A stretch of DNA of 64,000 bases from Streptomyces tubercidicus (GTDB lineage Bacteria; Actinomycetota; Actinomycetes; Streptomycetales; Streptomycetaceae). The notes beneath the pieces were generated by a model. It was not told the origin of the DNA, did not search any database, and was given only the letters and a program-made list of their open reading frames with translations. Position numbers and translations under genes: made by a program. The stretch covers positions 1,550,001 through 1,614,000 of the forward strand of contig NZ_CP114205.1 of assembly GCF_027497495.1 (NCBI RefSeq), in the 5' to 3' direction. Each line of letters starts with the position of its first letter. Positions within the stretch are counted from its first letter, which is position 1. Of the stretch, positions 1-8,778 are shown piece by piece.

Positions 1-277
1 GGGTGTAGTCGCTGCCTTCACGTATCTTGCCCAGCAGGAGGACAGCTGTCTCCGTCGGACTGAGACCTACACCTGGTCCACTGTTCGGCTGCACTCCGAC
101 CCCCACCTGTCGCCACCCTGCGGCTCGCCTCTGCAGACGCCGCCCTGCGACAGTGCACTTCCGCAGCGTCGCCGTTCGATTGAGCCACCCTGACCAAGAC
201 TAGTTCGAGTTGTCGGTCTTCTTGGCACCGGATTCCGGAGATTCAAAGTGACCAGTCCGCTCGGGGTCGGTCTGATG
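1..277. other. Left-edge region with no confident gene
   Basis: A plus-strand frame is open from the window edge to about base 192, but its translation is proline/cysteine-rich and matches no family I recognise. It could be the 3' end of a gene starting outside the window or simply non-coding. No clear hairpin terminator for the amidohydrolase that ends at 278 was found. Confidence 0.3.
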
Positions 278-1258
278 TCAGGCGTCGAGGCCGTACAAGG
301 CTGTCGCGTTGGCCGACGAGAACTTCTCGCGGTCCGCGTCGGATGCGAAATGGCCGAGGAAGGTGGTGATGTCCTCGCGGGTCGGACGCTGGAAGGGGTA
401 ATCGGTGGAGAACAGCAAGCGGTCCACGGTCGTCACCGAGAGGGTGTGGTGGAGGAGCGCCGGATTGAGCATGCCGGAGGCGGTGATGAAGAAGTTCGAC
501 CGTATGTAATGCGATACCGGTCGTGGCAAGCCGGAGACGCGGGAAAGGCTGTCGGCCCGGTCCAGCCAGAACAGCAGCATTTCACCCCAGTGTCCGAGCA
601 CGATCTGCAGGTCGGGGTGCCGGTCGAAGGTTCCCCGAAGGATCAGTCGCAGCGCGGCGGTCGCGGCGTCGAGATGCCATCCCCAGCCGAAGGTGGCCAG
701 CCCGAGGTCCGTCATCGGGTCGAAGCCTCGGTAGGACGCGTCGCGCAGCGCGGAGGAGGGCAGTTGGGGGTGGAGGAAAACCGGCTGGCCGAGCTGTGCT
801 GCGGCGGCGAAGAAGTCGTTGTAGACGGGGTCGTCCAGGAAGAGGTCGCCTGAGCGGCCGTAGACCATGGTGCCGATGTGACCCAAGTCGGCGGCTCGCG
901 AGAGTTCGTCGGCAACCTCATGTGGCGCCGACATGGGCAGAGTTGAGAGCGCCCGAAGCCTTGACGGGTTACCGGCGACGGCCTCGGCGGCGACGTCGTT
1001 CGCGGCGCGGCTGAGCCGCACGGCATCCGCTGGGGCGAGCGGGTGGGTGCCGGGCGGTGTCAGGGCGATGATCGATACGTCGATGCCTTGGGCGTCCATG
1101 GCGGCTATCCGGTCTGTGCCGAGGTCTTCCAGGCGCCGCCGGTGGTCGCCCGTCTCGTTCAAGGCGAGGCTTTCGTCACGGCGGTCAGGCGGGACGGCTC
1201 GGAGCGCGGACGTCAGGTCCGGCATGATCCAGTGTTCTTCGACGGCGATGAGCGTCAT
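278..1258 (-). CDS. Amidohydrolase-superfamily enzyme, ExH (gamma-resorcylate decarboxylase-like) type
   Basis: A 326-residue TIM-barrel metal enzyme of the amidohydrolase_2 (ACMSD-like) group. Instead of the HxH of hydrolases, the first motif is E7-x-H9, as in 2,6-dihydroxybenzoate (gamma-resorcylate) decarboxylases. The other expected metal/catalytic positions are visible: H163 (FLHP), H223 (LGHWGE) and D286 (FSTDYPF). Family knowledge suggests non-oxidative decarboxylation of an aromatic or enol acid, or hydrolysis of a related substrate; the substrate is unknown. It lies 65 bases downstream of the SDR gene on the same strand, so the two are probably one transcript. I am sure of the superfamily, less so of the chemistry. 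Confidence 0.88.
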   Translation of the reverse strand: MTLIAVEEHWIMPDLTSALRAVPPDRRDESLALNETGDHRRRLEDLGTDRIAAMDAQGIDVSIIALTPPGTHPLAPADAVRLSRAANDVAAEAVAGNPSRLRALSTLPMSAPHEVADELSRAADLGHIGTMVYGRSGDLFLDDPVYNDFFAAAAQLGQPVFLHPQLPSSALRDASYRGFDPMTDLGLATFGWGWHLDAATAALRLILRGTFDRHPDLQIVLGHWGEMLLFWLDRADSLSRVSGLPRPVSHYIRSNFFITASGMLNPALLHHTLSVTTVDRLLFSTDYPFQRPTREDITTFLGHFASDADREKFSSANATALYGLDA

Positions 1259-1323
1259 GTCGTTGCCCCCGTCTCGGAGCCCACCGTCAGGTGATGTGGG
1301 CGTCGGCTGATCAAGTCGCGTAT

Positions 1324-2043
1324 CTACCAGGGAACGGTTCGGCCCTGGTAGTCACGGAATTGCAGGCCGGGAGTGCCGCACTGAGCGAGCATCACGTTCA
1401 CGAGCCGGGGAACGCTGTCCTCGATACCGAGCGGGGCGTCCGAACCGCCCAGATCCGTGCGGACCCAGCCGGGTGCCATGACCAGCAGCGTGCGTGCCGG
1501 TTCGGGCTGGCGGACTGCGAAGCTTCGCATGAACTGGTTCAGTGCCGCCTTGCTGCCCCGGTAGACCTCTCGCCGCCCGGTCTCGTTGTTGGCGATGCTG
1601 CCCTGGCCGGACGACATCACACCGATCAGGCCGGTCGGGGTGACGAGGTCCTGCAGGGATTCGATGACGCGCATCGGGCTCAGCGCGTTGGTGAGCATGA
1701 CGTCGTTGAATTCGTCGGTCGTGACCTCGCCGATGGGGATGTGTTCGTCCCGAGTGGTGATTCCCGCGTTGACGAAGAGGATGTCCAGCGCTCGGCCGTC
1801 CAGGCGCCTGCGCAGCGCCGCGATCTGCTCCGGCGCGTTGATGTTCAACGTTTCGATCTCCAGCCTGCCGCCGGCGGTCTCGGCGAGGTCGTGGAGCTTG
1901 GGTCCCGGGCTGTCCGGCCGGACCGTGCCGATGACATGCCACCCCTTGTCGAGGAACTGCTCGGCGATGGCATGGCCCAACCCGCGTCCGGCGGCAACGA
2001 CCAAAATGGTTGGGGGTGTTGCGTTCGAGGTGGGAGCAGACAT
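1324..2043 (-). CDS. Short-chain dehydrogenase/reductase (SDR)
   Basis: A 239-residue classical SDR. It shows the N-terminal cofactor loop (AAGRGLG, about residues 14-20), the NAG motif of strand 4, a serine and the YxxxK pair (YRGSK), and a PGWVRTD segment after strand 6. It should oxidise or reduce an alcohol/carbonyl with NAD(P). The ATG at 2043 is preferred over in-frame starts up to 2166 because the homologous part begins there and a GAAAGG-like RBS precedes it; the upstream extension is arginine-rich low complexity. It is first in a two-gene unit with the amidohydrolase and is divergent from the Lrp-like regulator, its likely controller. Confidence 0.9.
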   Translation of the reverse strand: MSAPTSNATPPTILVVAAGRGLGHAIAEQFLDKGWHVIGTVRPDSPGPKLHDLAETAGGRLEIETLNINAPEQIAALRRRLDGRALDILFVNAGITTRDEHIPIGEVTTDEFNDVMLTNALSPMRVIESLQDLVTPTGLIGVMSSGQGSIANNETGRREVYRGSKAALNQFMRSFAVRQPEPARTLLVMAPGWVRTDLGGSDAPLGIEDSVPRLVNVMLAQCGTPGLQFRDYQGRTVPW

Positions 2044-2092
2044 AGGCAAGAGCCTTTCGTTGGTTCGTCGTCGATGCCGGGAGACCGGGATG

Positions 2093-2145
2093 CGCGGGAT
2101 GCGCGGGATCCGCAGGACGAGCAGGTCTGGCCTGCGCATCCCGCG
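2093..2145. promoter_or_regulatory. Inverted and direct repeats in the SDR/Lrp divergent promoter region
   Basis: CGCGGGATGCGC (2093-2104) and GCGCATCCCGCG (2134-2145) form a perfect 12-base inverted repeat across 29 bases. The left side also holds direct repeats of GGGATGCGC (2087-2095 and 2096-2104, with a partial third copy). Sitting between divergent genes, it is a candidate binding region for the adjacent Lrp-like regulator, which would bind repeated sites as an oligomer. Confidence 0.45.
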
Positions 2146-2234
2146 TCCCCACTCCGTCGGTCGCACCGGTGCAAGCCTCGGCCACGCGCGGTGCGCAACG
2201 ACTCAGAATCGGCGCTCTCTGTAGCATTGCCGCC

Positions 2235-3287
2235 ATGTCGCGTCCCGAGATCGCTGATTCCGACATTCTGGAACCGGATGATGTGCGAATCCTTCGCGCC
2301 CTTCAGATTGATCCACGGGTCGGGTTCGCGACCGTGGCGAAGGTCCTGGGGCTCTCCGAGCTGACCGTCGCCCGCCGCTACCGGCGCATGCGGCGTGCCG
2401 GGGCGATCCGGGTGATCGGGGTCGTCGATCCGGGAGCGCTCGGGCAGAGCCGGTGGATGGTGCGCCTGCGCTGCCGGCCCGGCAGTGCCACGGCCATCGC
2501 CGAGGCACTCGCGCAACGCAACGACATCAGCTGGGTCGCCCTGAACGCCGCCGGCTCCGAGATCACCTGCGCCGTGCGCTCGCGGTCGCAGGAACAACGC
2601 GACGACCTGCTCGGCCGCCGGCTCCCCCGCACCGCCGCCGTACTCGACCTACAGGCATCGGTGCTGCTCCGCCAGTTCGTCGGCGGGCGCGGGCACTACT
2701 GGGCCGCGCTCGCCGGAACCCTGACCCCCGAGCAGGAGTCCGCCCTGGGGCCCGGCGGCAGCCCGTTCACCGAACGGCCGGTGGTACGGAATCAGCTCTC
2801 GCAGCTCAGCGCCCAGGACGAGAAGCTGCTCGCGGCCCTCGCCGCCGACGGACGGGCCAGTCTCGTCGACCTCGCCGCCGCGGCCGACCTCACACCGGGC
2901 CGGGTGTCACGACGTCTGCACGCACTGATTTCCGGCGGAGTGGTCCACATCGACGTGGAGATCGCCCCGATGGCCCTGGGATACCGAGCACGGGCGAACC
3001 TGTGGATGCGAGCCCACCCGGGCAAGATCAAGGCTGTCGGGCGGGCCATGGCGCAGATGCCCGAGGTGGGCTTCGCCGCCGCGGTATCCGGACCGTACAA
3101 CCTCCATGCCGTCGTACAGTGCCGCGATCTCGACGAGCTGTTCGAGTTCACCACCGACCGCATCGGAACCCTGCCCGGCGTCGAAGGCATGGAGGTCAGC
3201 CCCATCGTCCGCCAGATCAAGCAGGCCGAAACCCGAGTCGACGGTGACCGCCTGACCGACCCGCCGAGCGAGGACAGCCGCCGCTGA
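2235..3287 (+). CDS. Lrp/AsnC family transcriptional regulator, double-domain
   Basis: A 350-residue regulator, roughly twice the usual Lrp/AsnC length. It contains two copies of the family plan: an N-terminal HTH (about residues 10-60, LDPDDVRILRALQ-like opening) with a ligand-binding RAM-like part, then a second HTH (from about residue 190, DEKLLAALAADGR) and a C-terminal RAM domain. Such two-unit proteins are common in Streptomyces. The ATG at 2235 matches the start of the homologous region; an in-frame start at 2169 would add 22 residues of poor quality. It is divergent from the SDR/amidohydrolase pair and probably regulates it; the ligand is unknown. Confidence 0.88.
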   Translation: MSRPEIADSDILEPDDVRILRALQIDPRVGFATVAKVLGLSELTVARRYRRMRRAGAIRVIGVVDPGALGQSRWMVRLRCRPGSATAIAEALAQRNDISWVALNAAGSEITCAVRSRSQEQRDDLLGRRLPRTAAVLDLQASVLLRQFVGGRGHYWAALAGTLTPEQESALGPGGSPFTERPVVRNQLSQLSAQDEKLLAALAADGRASLVDLAAAADLTPGRVSRRLHALISGGVVHIDVEIAPMALGYRARANLWMRAHPGKIKAVGRAMAQMPEVGFAAAVSGPYNLHAVVQCRDLDELFEFTTDRIGTLPGVEGMEVSPIVRQIKQAETRVDGDRLTDPPSEDSRR

Positions 3288-3401
3288 CGCCCGCGACAGA
3301 GAGACGCTCCGGGCAGGCTCAGGCCGTTCGTACCGCATAGGAGCGCGGCGAGGCGATGGGCAGGAGCCCGTCTGCCTCGCGCCCACGCCCCCAGCGGTGC
3401 G

Positions 3402-3974
3402 TCAGAACTTCACCGTGGAGACCGTGTACACCACCGGATGCCCCGGCTCGTCGTAGTTGACCATGATCCGCTGGTTCGGGTGTGGTGCCCGGTCCGTGGT
3501 CGTGGTGCCGGACCAGGGGCCGTCCGCGGTGAGGTCCCAGCCGACCTTGGAGGCCTGGCCGGGCGGGATGGTTTTCTGGTCCTTTTTGAGGGCGGCGGTG
3601 CTGGTGCCGACGGCGGCGAGGTAGTGCTCCAGGCCCCACTCGTTGGTCCGGAACTGCACGAACAGCGAGCTGGTCTGCCAGGAGTTGGTCTCGTAGTAGT
3701 AGACCGGGGTGGAGCCGACCGGGACCGGGACGTTGTAGATCCGCTGCTGGACCTTGGAGGGGAAGGCGTTGGTCAGGCCGGTGGCGGCGGCCTCCAGCTC
3801 CTTGCCCTCGCCGCTGTCCCGGCTCTGCTCGGCGGAGATGACGATATAGCCGGCCGGGATCGCGATCAGCAGAAAGACGATCAGCGCCATCAGCAGCGGA
3901 CGGCGGCGCTTGGCGCGCGGCGGCACGGACGGGTGCTGGTCGTCGTGTACGGAGTGCAGGTCGGTGTCGGTCAT
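3402..3974 (-). CDS. Membrane-anchored hypothetical protein
   Basis: A 190-residue protein with a short cytoplasmic N-terminus containing a basic patch (RAKRRR), one transmembrane helix at about residues 28-47, and an extracellular C-terminal domain of about 140 residues. I do not recognise the domain. The start codon overlaps the stop of the ROK kinase gene by four bases (ATGA), so the two are translationally coupled. Nothing visible shows its role; co-expression with a sugar kinase is the only functional hint. Confidence 0.8.
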   Translation of the reverse strand: MTDTDLHSVHDDQHPSVPPRAKRRRPLLMALIVFLLIAIPAGYIVISAEQSRDSGEGKELEAAATGLTNAFPSKVQQRIYNVPVPVGSTPVYYYETNSWQTSSLFVQFRTNEWGLEHYLAAVGTSTAALKKDQKTIPPGQASKVGWDLTADGPWSGTTTTDRAPHPNQRIMVNYDEPGHPVVYTVSTVKF

Positions 3975-5092
3975 CGGCGGCCGGCCCGTTCATAGCGTTC
4001 GTAGCGCTCGACGCGGCGCCGGTTGGCGCGGCGGAAGCGGCGGGCCACCAGACGGGCCAGGTCGGCGGCACCGACCATCCCGGCCTCGGGGCCCAGCTGG
4101 GCCTTGGCGATGGTGGCCTCGGGGCGGTAGCCGCGGCCGGTGAGATGGCGCCGGAAGGCGTCCCTGGCCGGGCCGATCAGCAGGTCGTCGGCGGCGCTGA
4201 CGCCTCCGCCGATGACGAAGCCGGACGGGTCGAGGGCGGCGGCGAGGTTGGCGATGCCGACGCCGAGCCACTGGCCGATCTCCTGGAGGAGCTCGACGCA
4301 CATCGCGTCGCCCTCCCGGGCCAGCTCGGTGATCAGCGGTCCGGTGATGTCGCCGATGCGGCCGCCGACCCGCTCGATGATGTTGTACGCGACCGGGGAG
4401 TCGGCGGCGGCCAGCTCGCGGGCCTCACGCACCAGGGCGTTCCCGGAGCTGTACTGCTCCCAGCAGCCGCGGTTGCCGCACGGGCAGCGGTGCCCGCCGG
4501 GGACGACCTGCATATGGCCGAATTCACCGGCCACGCCGTACTTGCCGCGCTTGACCGCGCCGTCCTCCAGGATCGCGCCGCCGATGCCCGTACCGAGCGT
4601 GATCATGACGAGGTGGTCCTGGCCGCGGCCGGCGCCGAAGCGCCACTCCGCCCAGGCGGCGGTGTTGGCGTCGTTGTCGACCATCACCGGCACCGCGAGG
4701 CGGCCCGCGAGCCGGTCGCGCAGCGGCTCATTGCGCCAGTTCAGATGGGGTGCGAAGAGCACCTTGCTGCGGTCCGCGTCGACCCAGCCGGCCGCGCCGA
4801 TGCCGACCGCGTGGACGTCGTGCCGGTCGGAGAGGTCGAGCACCAGCTCGGTGATGGTGTCCTCGACGACCCGGGGGCTCTTGGACTTGTCCGGCGTCTC
4901 GGTGCGGACCTTCTCCAGGATGGCGCCGTCGGCGTCGACCACCCCCGCCATGACCTTGGTGCCGCCGATGTCGATGCCGACGGTGGGCACCCGGGGGGCG
5001 GTCAGCAGGGAGCGCCGCTCACGGGTGCCGACCGTGCGCAGCACGGTGGCTCTGGCGGATCCTCGATGCCCCCGGTCCCGGTACATGCTCAT
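3971..5092 (-). CDS. ROK family sugar kinase (glucokinase-like)
   Basis: A 373-residue ROK kinase that should phosphorylate a hexose in the cytoplasm with ATP or polyphosphate. Visible motifs: phosphate-binding DIGGTK (41-46), substrate/catalytic VDND (138-141), second ATP loop LGTGIGG (166-172), and the zinc-binding signature with H201 and C203, C205, C210 followed by E212. The ATG at 5092 is chosen because AGAGGTGG precedes it and upstream in-frame starts add arginine/proline-rich sequence. It ends in a four-base overlap with the membrane protein gene. A strong hairpin separates it from the ABC operon upstream, so it may have its own promoter. Confidence 0.93.
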   Translation of the reverse strand: MSMYRDRGHRGSARATVLRTVGTRERRSLLTAPRVPTVGIDIGGTKVMAGVVDADGAILEKVRTETPDKSKSPRVVEDTITELVLDLSDRHDVHAVGIGAAGWVDADRSKVLFAPHLNWRNEPLRDRLAGRLAVPVMVDNDANTAAWAEWRFGAGRGQDHLVMITLGTGIGGAILEDGAVKRGKYGVAGEFGHMQVVPGGHRCPCGNRGCWEQYSSGNALVREARELAAADSPVAYNIIERVGGRIGDITGPLITELAREGDAMCVELLQEIGQWLGVGIANLAAALDPSGFVIGGGVSAADDLLIGPARDAFRRHLTGRGYRPEATIAKAQLGPEAGMVGAADLARLVARRFRRANRRRVERYERYERAGRR

Positions 5093-5278
5093 CGACCCAC
5101 CTCTTCGCCGGTGCTCCCCCGCTGCCCCACGGGCGTGGGTGGAGCCCCCATACGGCTGCTGCGTGCTCGCAAGAGTCGTCTCGTCCCTGCGGGTCTCGGG
5201 AGGCCGGGGCCTCGATGTGCTGGTTCGCTGCGATTGTGCATCACCCGCACCGTTCCGCGCACCGCGACGGAGAGTGAC

Positions 5279-5313
5279 GCGCCCCGCGCGGCCCGGCGGC
5301 CGGTGCGGGGCGC
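5279..5313 (-). terminator. GC-rich hairpin downstream of the sugar ABC operon
   Basis: GCGCCCCGC (5279-5287) pairs perfectly with GCGGGGCGC (5305-5313) around a 17-base loop. It starts 9 bases after the end of the ABC ATPase gene on the minus strand. There is no T tract, as is common for Streptomyces terminators. It would reduce read-through into the ROK kinase gene. Confidence 0.5.
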
Positions 5314-5321
5314 GGTGGAGA

Positions 5322-6131
5322 TCACTCGGGCCGGTGACCTCCGGGGAATTCCGGGGTGGCGGTGCGGGACAGCTCATGGCTGAGCTGTTCGAGCTCGCTG
5401 CCGCCTGCCATTTGGCGGGTCAGCTCCTCCAGAGCGATCTCCGACTTGGCGTGGCTGCCGGCCATCGTGCCCCGCTTGAGCAGCACGAAGCGGTCGCCGA
5501 CGAGATACGCGTGGTGCGGATTGTGGGTGATCAACACCACGCCGAGCCCGGCGTCCCGGGCGGCCGCGACGTACTTGAGGACGACACCGGACTGCTTGAC
5601 GCCGAGCGCCGCGGTCGGCTCGTCCAGGACGAGGACCTTGGCGCCGAAGTAGACGGCGCGGGCGATGGCGACGCACTGCCGCTCGCCGCCCGAGAGGGTG
5701 CCGATGGGCTGGTCGACATCGCGCAGGTCGATGCCCATCCGCAGCAGCTCACTGCGGGTGGTCTCGCGCATCGTCTTGACGTCGAGGCGCTTGAACGGGC
5801 CGACGCCGGTGGTCGGCTCGGAGCCGAGGAAGAAATTCCGCCACACCGGCATGAGGGGGACCACGGCGAGGTCCTGGTAGACGGTGGCGATACCGCGGTC
5901 CAGGGCCTCGCGCGGGGAGGCGAGGCCGGTCTCCTCGCCGTCGATGGTGAAGGAGCCGGCGTCGTGCCGGTGCAGCCCCGCGATGATCTTGATGAGGGTG
6001 GATTTCCCGGCGCCGTTGTCGCCGAGCACACAGGAGATCTCCCCCGCGTGCACCTCCAGCGAGACACCTTCCAGGGCCCGGACGTTCCCGTAGTACTTGC
6101 TGACGTCGGTCAGCTCGACCAGCGCTGTCAT
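5322..6131 (-). CDS. Sugar ABC transporter ATP-binding protein (FrcA-like)
   Basis: A 269-residue single-domain ATPase of the ribose/fructose (CUT2) importer class. Walker A is GDNGAGKST (about residues 38-46), with the signature LSGGE, Walker [13 protein letters not shown] and a switch histidine in [14 protein letters not shown]2 ATPases are often double-length; the single-length form with [11 protein letters not shown] resembles FrcA-type proteins. It energises uptake through the adjacent permease. The ATG at 6131 overlaps the permease stop codon by four bases. The substrate is inferred only as a monosaccharide or polyol. Confidence 0.92.
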   Translation of the reverse strand: MTALVELTDVSKYYGNVRALEGVSLEVHAGEISCVLGDNGAGKSTLIKIIAGLHRHDAGSFTIDGEETGLASPREALDRGIATVYQDLAVVPLMPVWRNFFLGSEPTTGVGPFKRLDVKTMRETTRSELLRMGIDLRDVDQPIGTLSGGERQCVAIARAVYFGAKVLVLDEPTAALGVKQSGVVLKYVAAARDAGLGVVLITHNPHHAYLVGDRFVLLKRGTMAGSHAKSEIALEELTRQMAGGSELEQLSHELSRTATPEFPGGHRPE

Positions 6132-7198
6132 GCCTTTGCCTCCGCCCGCTTGCGGACCCATGCGTTCAGGAGCGTGGCGAGCAGCAGCATCGCGCCGAGG
6201 AAGAACTTGTACCAGTCCGGATTCCACTGCGCGTAGACGATGCCCTTGCTGGCCATGCCGAAGATGAAGGCGCCGACGGCGGCGCCGATCGCCGAGCCGA
6301 AGCCGCCGGTCATCAGACAGCCGCCAACCGCCGCGGCGATGATGTAGAGGAACTCGTTGCCCACCCCGTCGCCGGACTGGATCGCGTCGTACGAGAACAG
6401 CAGATGCTGTCCGGAGACCCAGGCGGCGAAGGCGACACCCATGTAGAGGCCGATCTTGGTCTTGGTCACCGGGACACCCACGGCCCGTGCGGCGTCGGCG
6501 TTACCGCCCACCGCGAAGATCCAGTTGCCGACGCGGGTGCGCAGCAGGATCCAGGTGGCGACCGCGACCAGCACCAGCCACCACAGGATGGTGATCTGGA
6601 TGTCCACGCTGCCCAGGCTCAGATGCGAGGCGAAGACCGCACGGGCCGAGTCGAAGCCCTCCATGTCGGCGATGGTCTTCGTCGAGACGGTGCCGCTGAT
6701 CAGCTTGGTGAAGCCGAGGTTGAGGCCGGTCAGCATGAAGAAGGTGCCGAGCGTGATGATGAAGCTGGGCAGTTTCGTACGGGTCAGCAGCATGCCGTTG
6801 AACACCCCGATGGCCAGGGTGACCAGCAGCGACACCCCGACGCCGACCCAGGTGTTGGCGGTCATCTGGTAGCTGAACATCGAGGAGATCAGCGCCGAGC
6901 TGACGACCATGACACCGGCCGACAGATCGAATTCCCCGCCGATCATCAGCAGCGCCACCGGTACGGCCATGATGCCGATCGTCGACGAGGCATAGAGCAC
7001 GGTGGAGAGGCTGGAGGCCCGCAGAAACGGCTCGGCGGCGATCGAGAAGAAGAGGAAGACCGCGGCGGCGCCGACGACGGAGCCCAGCTCGGGGCGGCCC
7101 ATCAGCCGGCGGGCCAGGGAGCGGTGCAGCAGCCGTTCGTCGCCGCCGCTCTCGGCCGGGCCGGCGGGCTTCAGTGCCGGGGCGTCCGCGGGGCTCAT
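6128..7198 (-). CDS. Sugar ABC transporter permease (CUT2/RbsC-like)
   Basis: A 356-residue integral membrane protein with about eight to ten hydrophobic segments after a 60-residue cytoplasmic N-terminus. Family hallmarks include GGEFDLSAG in an early loop, [14 protein letters not shown] in the coupling region and a glycine-rich [15 protein letters not shown] segment. It forms the membrane channel for the binding protein and ATPase encoded on either side. The ATG at 7198 overlaps the stop codon of the binding-protein gene by four bases, so this is a tightly coupled operon. Confidence 0.92.
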   Translation of the reverse strand: MSPADAPALKPAGPAESGGDERLLHRSLARRLMGRPELGSVVGAAAVFLFFSIAAEPFLRASSLSTVLYASSTIGIMAVPVALLMIGGEFDLSAGVMVVSSALISSMFSYQMTANTWVGVGVSLLVTLAIGVFNGMLLTRTKLPSFIITLGTFFMLTGLNLGFTKLISGTVSTKTIADMEGFDSARAVFASHLSLGSVDIQITILWWLVLVAVATWILLRTRVGNWIFAVGGNADAARAVGVPVTKTKIGLYMGVAFAAWVSGQHLLFSYDAIQSGDGVGNEFLYIIAAAVGGCLMTGGFGSAIGAAVGAFIFGMASKGIVYAQWNPDWYKFFLGAMLLLATLLNAWVRKRAEAKA

Positions 7199-8208
7199 CG
7201 GGTCCCCCGCTTCGTGTAGTCCTGCAGTGCGGCGGCGTCCTTCTTGGTGATCACCTGGGGCCCGGTGAGCACCGGCTTGCCGCCGCCGAGGACATCGGAG
7301 TTGTACTTGTAGAGCCACAGCAGATCGACGGCCTGGTAGCCCTGGAGGTAGGGCTGCTGGTCGACGGCGAAGCCGAGGGAGCCGTCCTTCAGACCGGTCG
7401 CGACCTGGGCATTGAGGTCGAAGGTGTCGATCTCGGCCTTGCTGCCGGCCTGCTCCTTGGCCTTGACGGCGGTGGCGGCGAAGGGCGCGCCGAGCGTGAC
7501 GACGGCGTCGATATCGCTGTCCGCCTGGAGCTTGGACTCGATCGAGGACTGCACGTCGGGCATGTTGGTGCCCTCGACATACAGCTTCTGCAGATCGCCC
7601 TTGAAGGTCTTCTCCGCGCCGTCGCAGCGCTGTTCATGGCCGACGTTGCCCTGCTCGTGCAGGACACACAGGGCCTTCTTGCGGCCGCGCTTGTTCAGCT
7701 CCTCGCCGACCGCCTCGCCGGCCACCGTCTCGTCCTGCCCGATGTGGCTGAGCGCACCGAACGCCTTGGATTCCTCGACGCCGGAGTTCACCGTGATCAC
7801 CGGGATGCCGGCCTTCTCGGCCTTGGCTACGACGTCCTTGAGGGCATTGGGCTTGGCCAGCGAGACGATCAGCCCGTCGACCTTCTGGTCGATATAGGAC
7901 TGCACCAGCTGGCTCTGCCGCTGGCCCTCCTTGTCGTGCCCGTAGACGAACTTGATGTTGTCCTTGACGGCGGCCTGCTGGGCGCCGTTCTGCACGATGT
8001 CCCAGAAGGTGTCGCCGTCTCCCGAGTGGGTGACCATCGCAAATGTCCACCGGGGGGTGTTCACCGCGGCCTTGCCGCCGGCGGCCTGGGCGGCGCGCTC
8101 CTGCTCGGCGCGCAGACCTCCGGTGCTGCTGCACCCCGCCAGGGAGGCGCCCAGCGCCGCCGCCAGCACGGCGCCGATGACGCGTCCCCTTCTCCGAACC
8201 CGTGCCAC
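7195..8208 (-). CDS. Sugar ABC transporter substrate-binding lipoprotein
   Basis: A 337-residue periplasmic-binding-protein type I (LacI/RbsB fold) protein. A basic N-terminus and hydrophobic stretch lead to the lipobox LAGC at about residues 18-21, so it is lipid-anchored outside the membrane. Typical segments are DTFWDIVQNG near the first strand, a VDGLIVSLAKPNAL ligand loop and ITVNSG. The GTG at 8208 is chosen because the signal peptide begins directly after it and GGAAGGGCGAG lies upstream; the frame stays open to 8655 but encodes no plausible extension. It is first in the binding protein-permease-ATPase operon. Confidence 0.9.
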   Translation of the reverse strand: MARVRRRGRVIGAVLAAALGASLAGCSSTGGLRAEQERAAQAAGGKAAVNTPRWTFAMVTHSGDGDTFWDIVQNGAQQAAVKDNIKFVYGHDKEGQRQSQLVQSYIDQKVDGLIVSLAKPNALKDVVAKAEKAGIPVITVNSGVEESKAFGALSHIGQDETVAGEAVGEELNKRGRKKALCVLHEQGNVGHEQRCDGAEKTFKGDLQKLYVEGTNMPDVQSSIESKLQADSDIDAVVTLGAPFAATAVKAKEQAGSKAEIDTFDLNAQVATGLKDGSLGFAVDQQPYLQGYQAVDLLWLYKYNSDVLGGGKPVLTGPQVITKKDAAALQDYTKRGTR

Positions 8209-8575
8209 GAGGACTCGCCCTTCCCGCTGATCTTGCCGAATCGGCTGCGTTGGTTGTATTCGCTGTCCGGCCGGGCCGCCCGGCCGGACCGTGGTGTCAT
8301 CCACCGGCACCGGCCGCCGTCCCGGCCCAACCGGCCAAGTATCCGTTACCGGTGATCTGTCCCGGTTCATGGGGTGGTCCCGTCTTCCCTGGGGCTTCAC
8401 CGGGGGCCTCGCCCGGTGTACGCGGTGAGCTTTGGTACGTCCTTCGCGACGGTCGCCAGTAAGGCGGCTGCGCCGCGCACCGCGGCGCTGTGGACCGTGA
8501 CGGAGCGAGTCGTGCGCACGCCGATCATCGTGGGACCGCCTTTTCTCCCGGCCGCCGGAATGCGGTTGGAGGAGT

Positions 8576-8626
8576 TTGTAACGGCGCGCGCGGAGCCACG
8601 TCAATGGTTTGTCAGAACATTCTGAC
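8576..8626 (-). promoter_or_regulatory. Candidate promoter and palindromic operator for the sugar ABC operon
   Basis: On the minus strand TTGACG (8604-8599) and TTACAA (8581-8576) are separated by exactly 17 bases, a good vegetative-promoter match. Immediately upstream is the palindrome GTCAGAACATTCTGAC (8611-8626), with 7-base perfect arms and a 2-base centre. Transcription from here would give a leader of about 360 bases before the GTG at 8208. The operator is a candidate site for the GntR regulator encoded next door. The gene-free stretch 8209-8778 holds nothing else I can support. Confidence 0.45.
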
Positions 8627-8778
8627 GAAGGTGGGTCGCGCGGGCCCCGCACCACGGGACATTCCGGGTCATAGGGTCTGTCCGGCCGCGCTCAGGGGGG
8701 CCGATGGCGGGACGGATGGCGGGACGGATGACCGGTCCGGCAGCCGTCGGCCGGGGCCGGGGCCGGAACCCGCTCCCC

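Noticed and set aside
1..192. Open plus-strand frame at the left edge as a gene fragment
   Set aside because: No recognisable sequence and unusual Pro/Cys/Arg composition; listed only as an unassigned region.
4140..6236. Very long plus-strand open frame opposite the ABC ATPase and ROK kinase genes (698 codons)
   Set aside because: It is antisense to well-supported genes, is rich in Arg/Ser/Pro/Ala as expected from GC-biased shadow frames, and has no recognisable domain.
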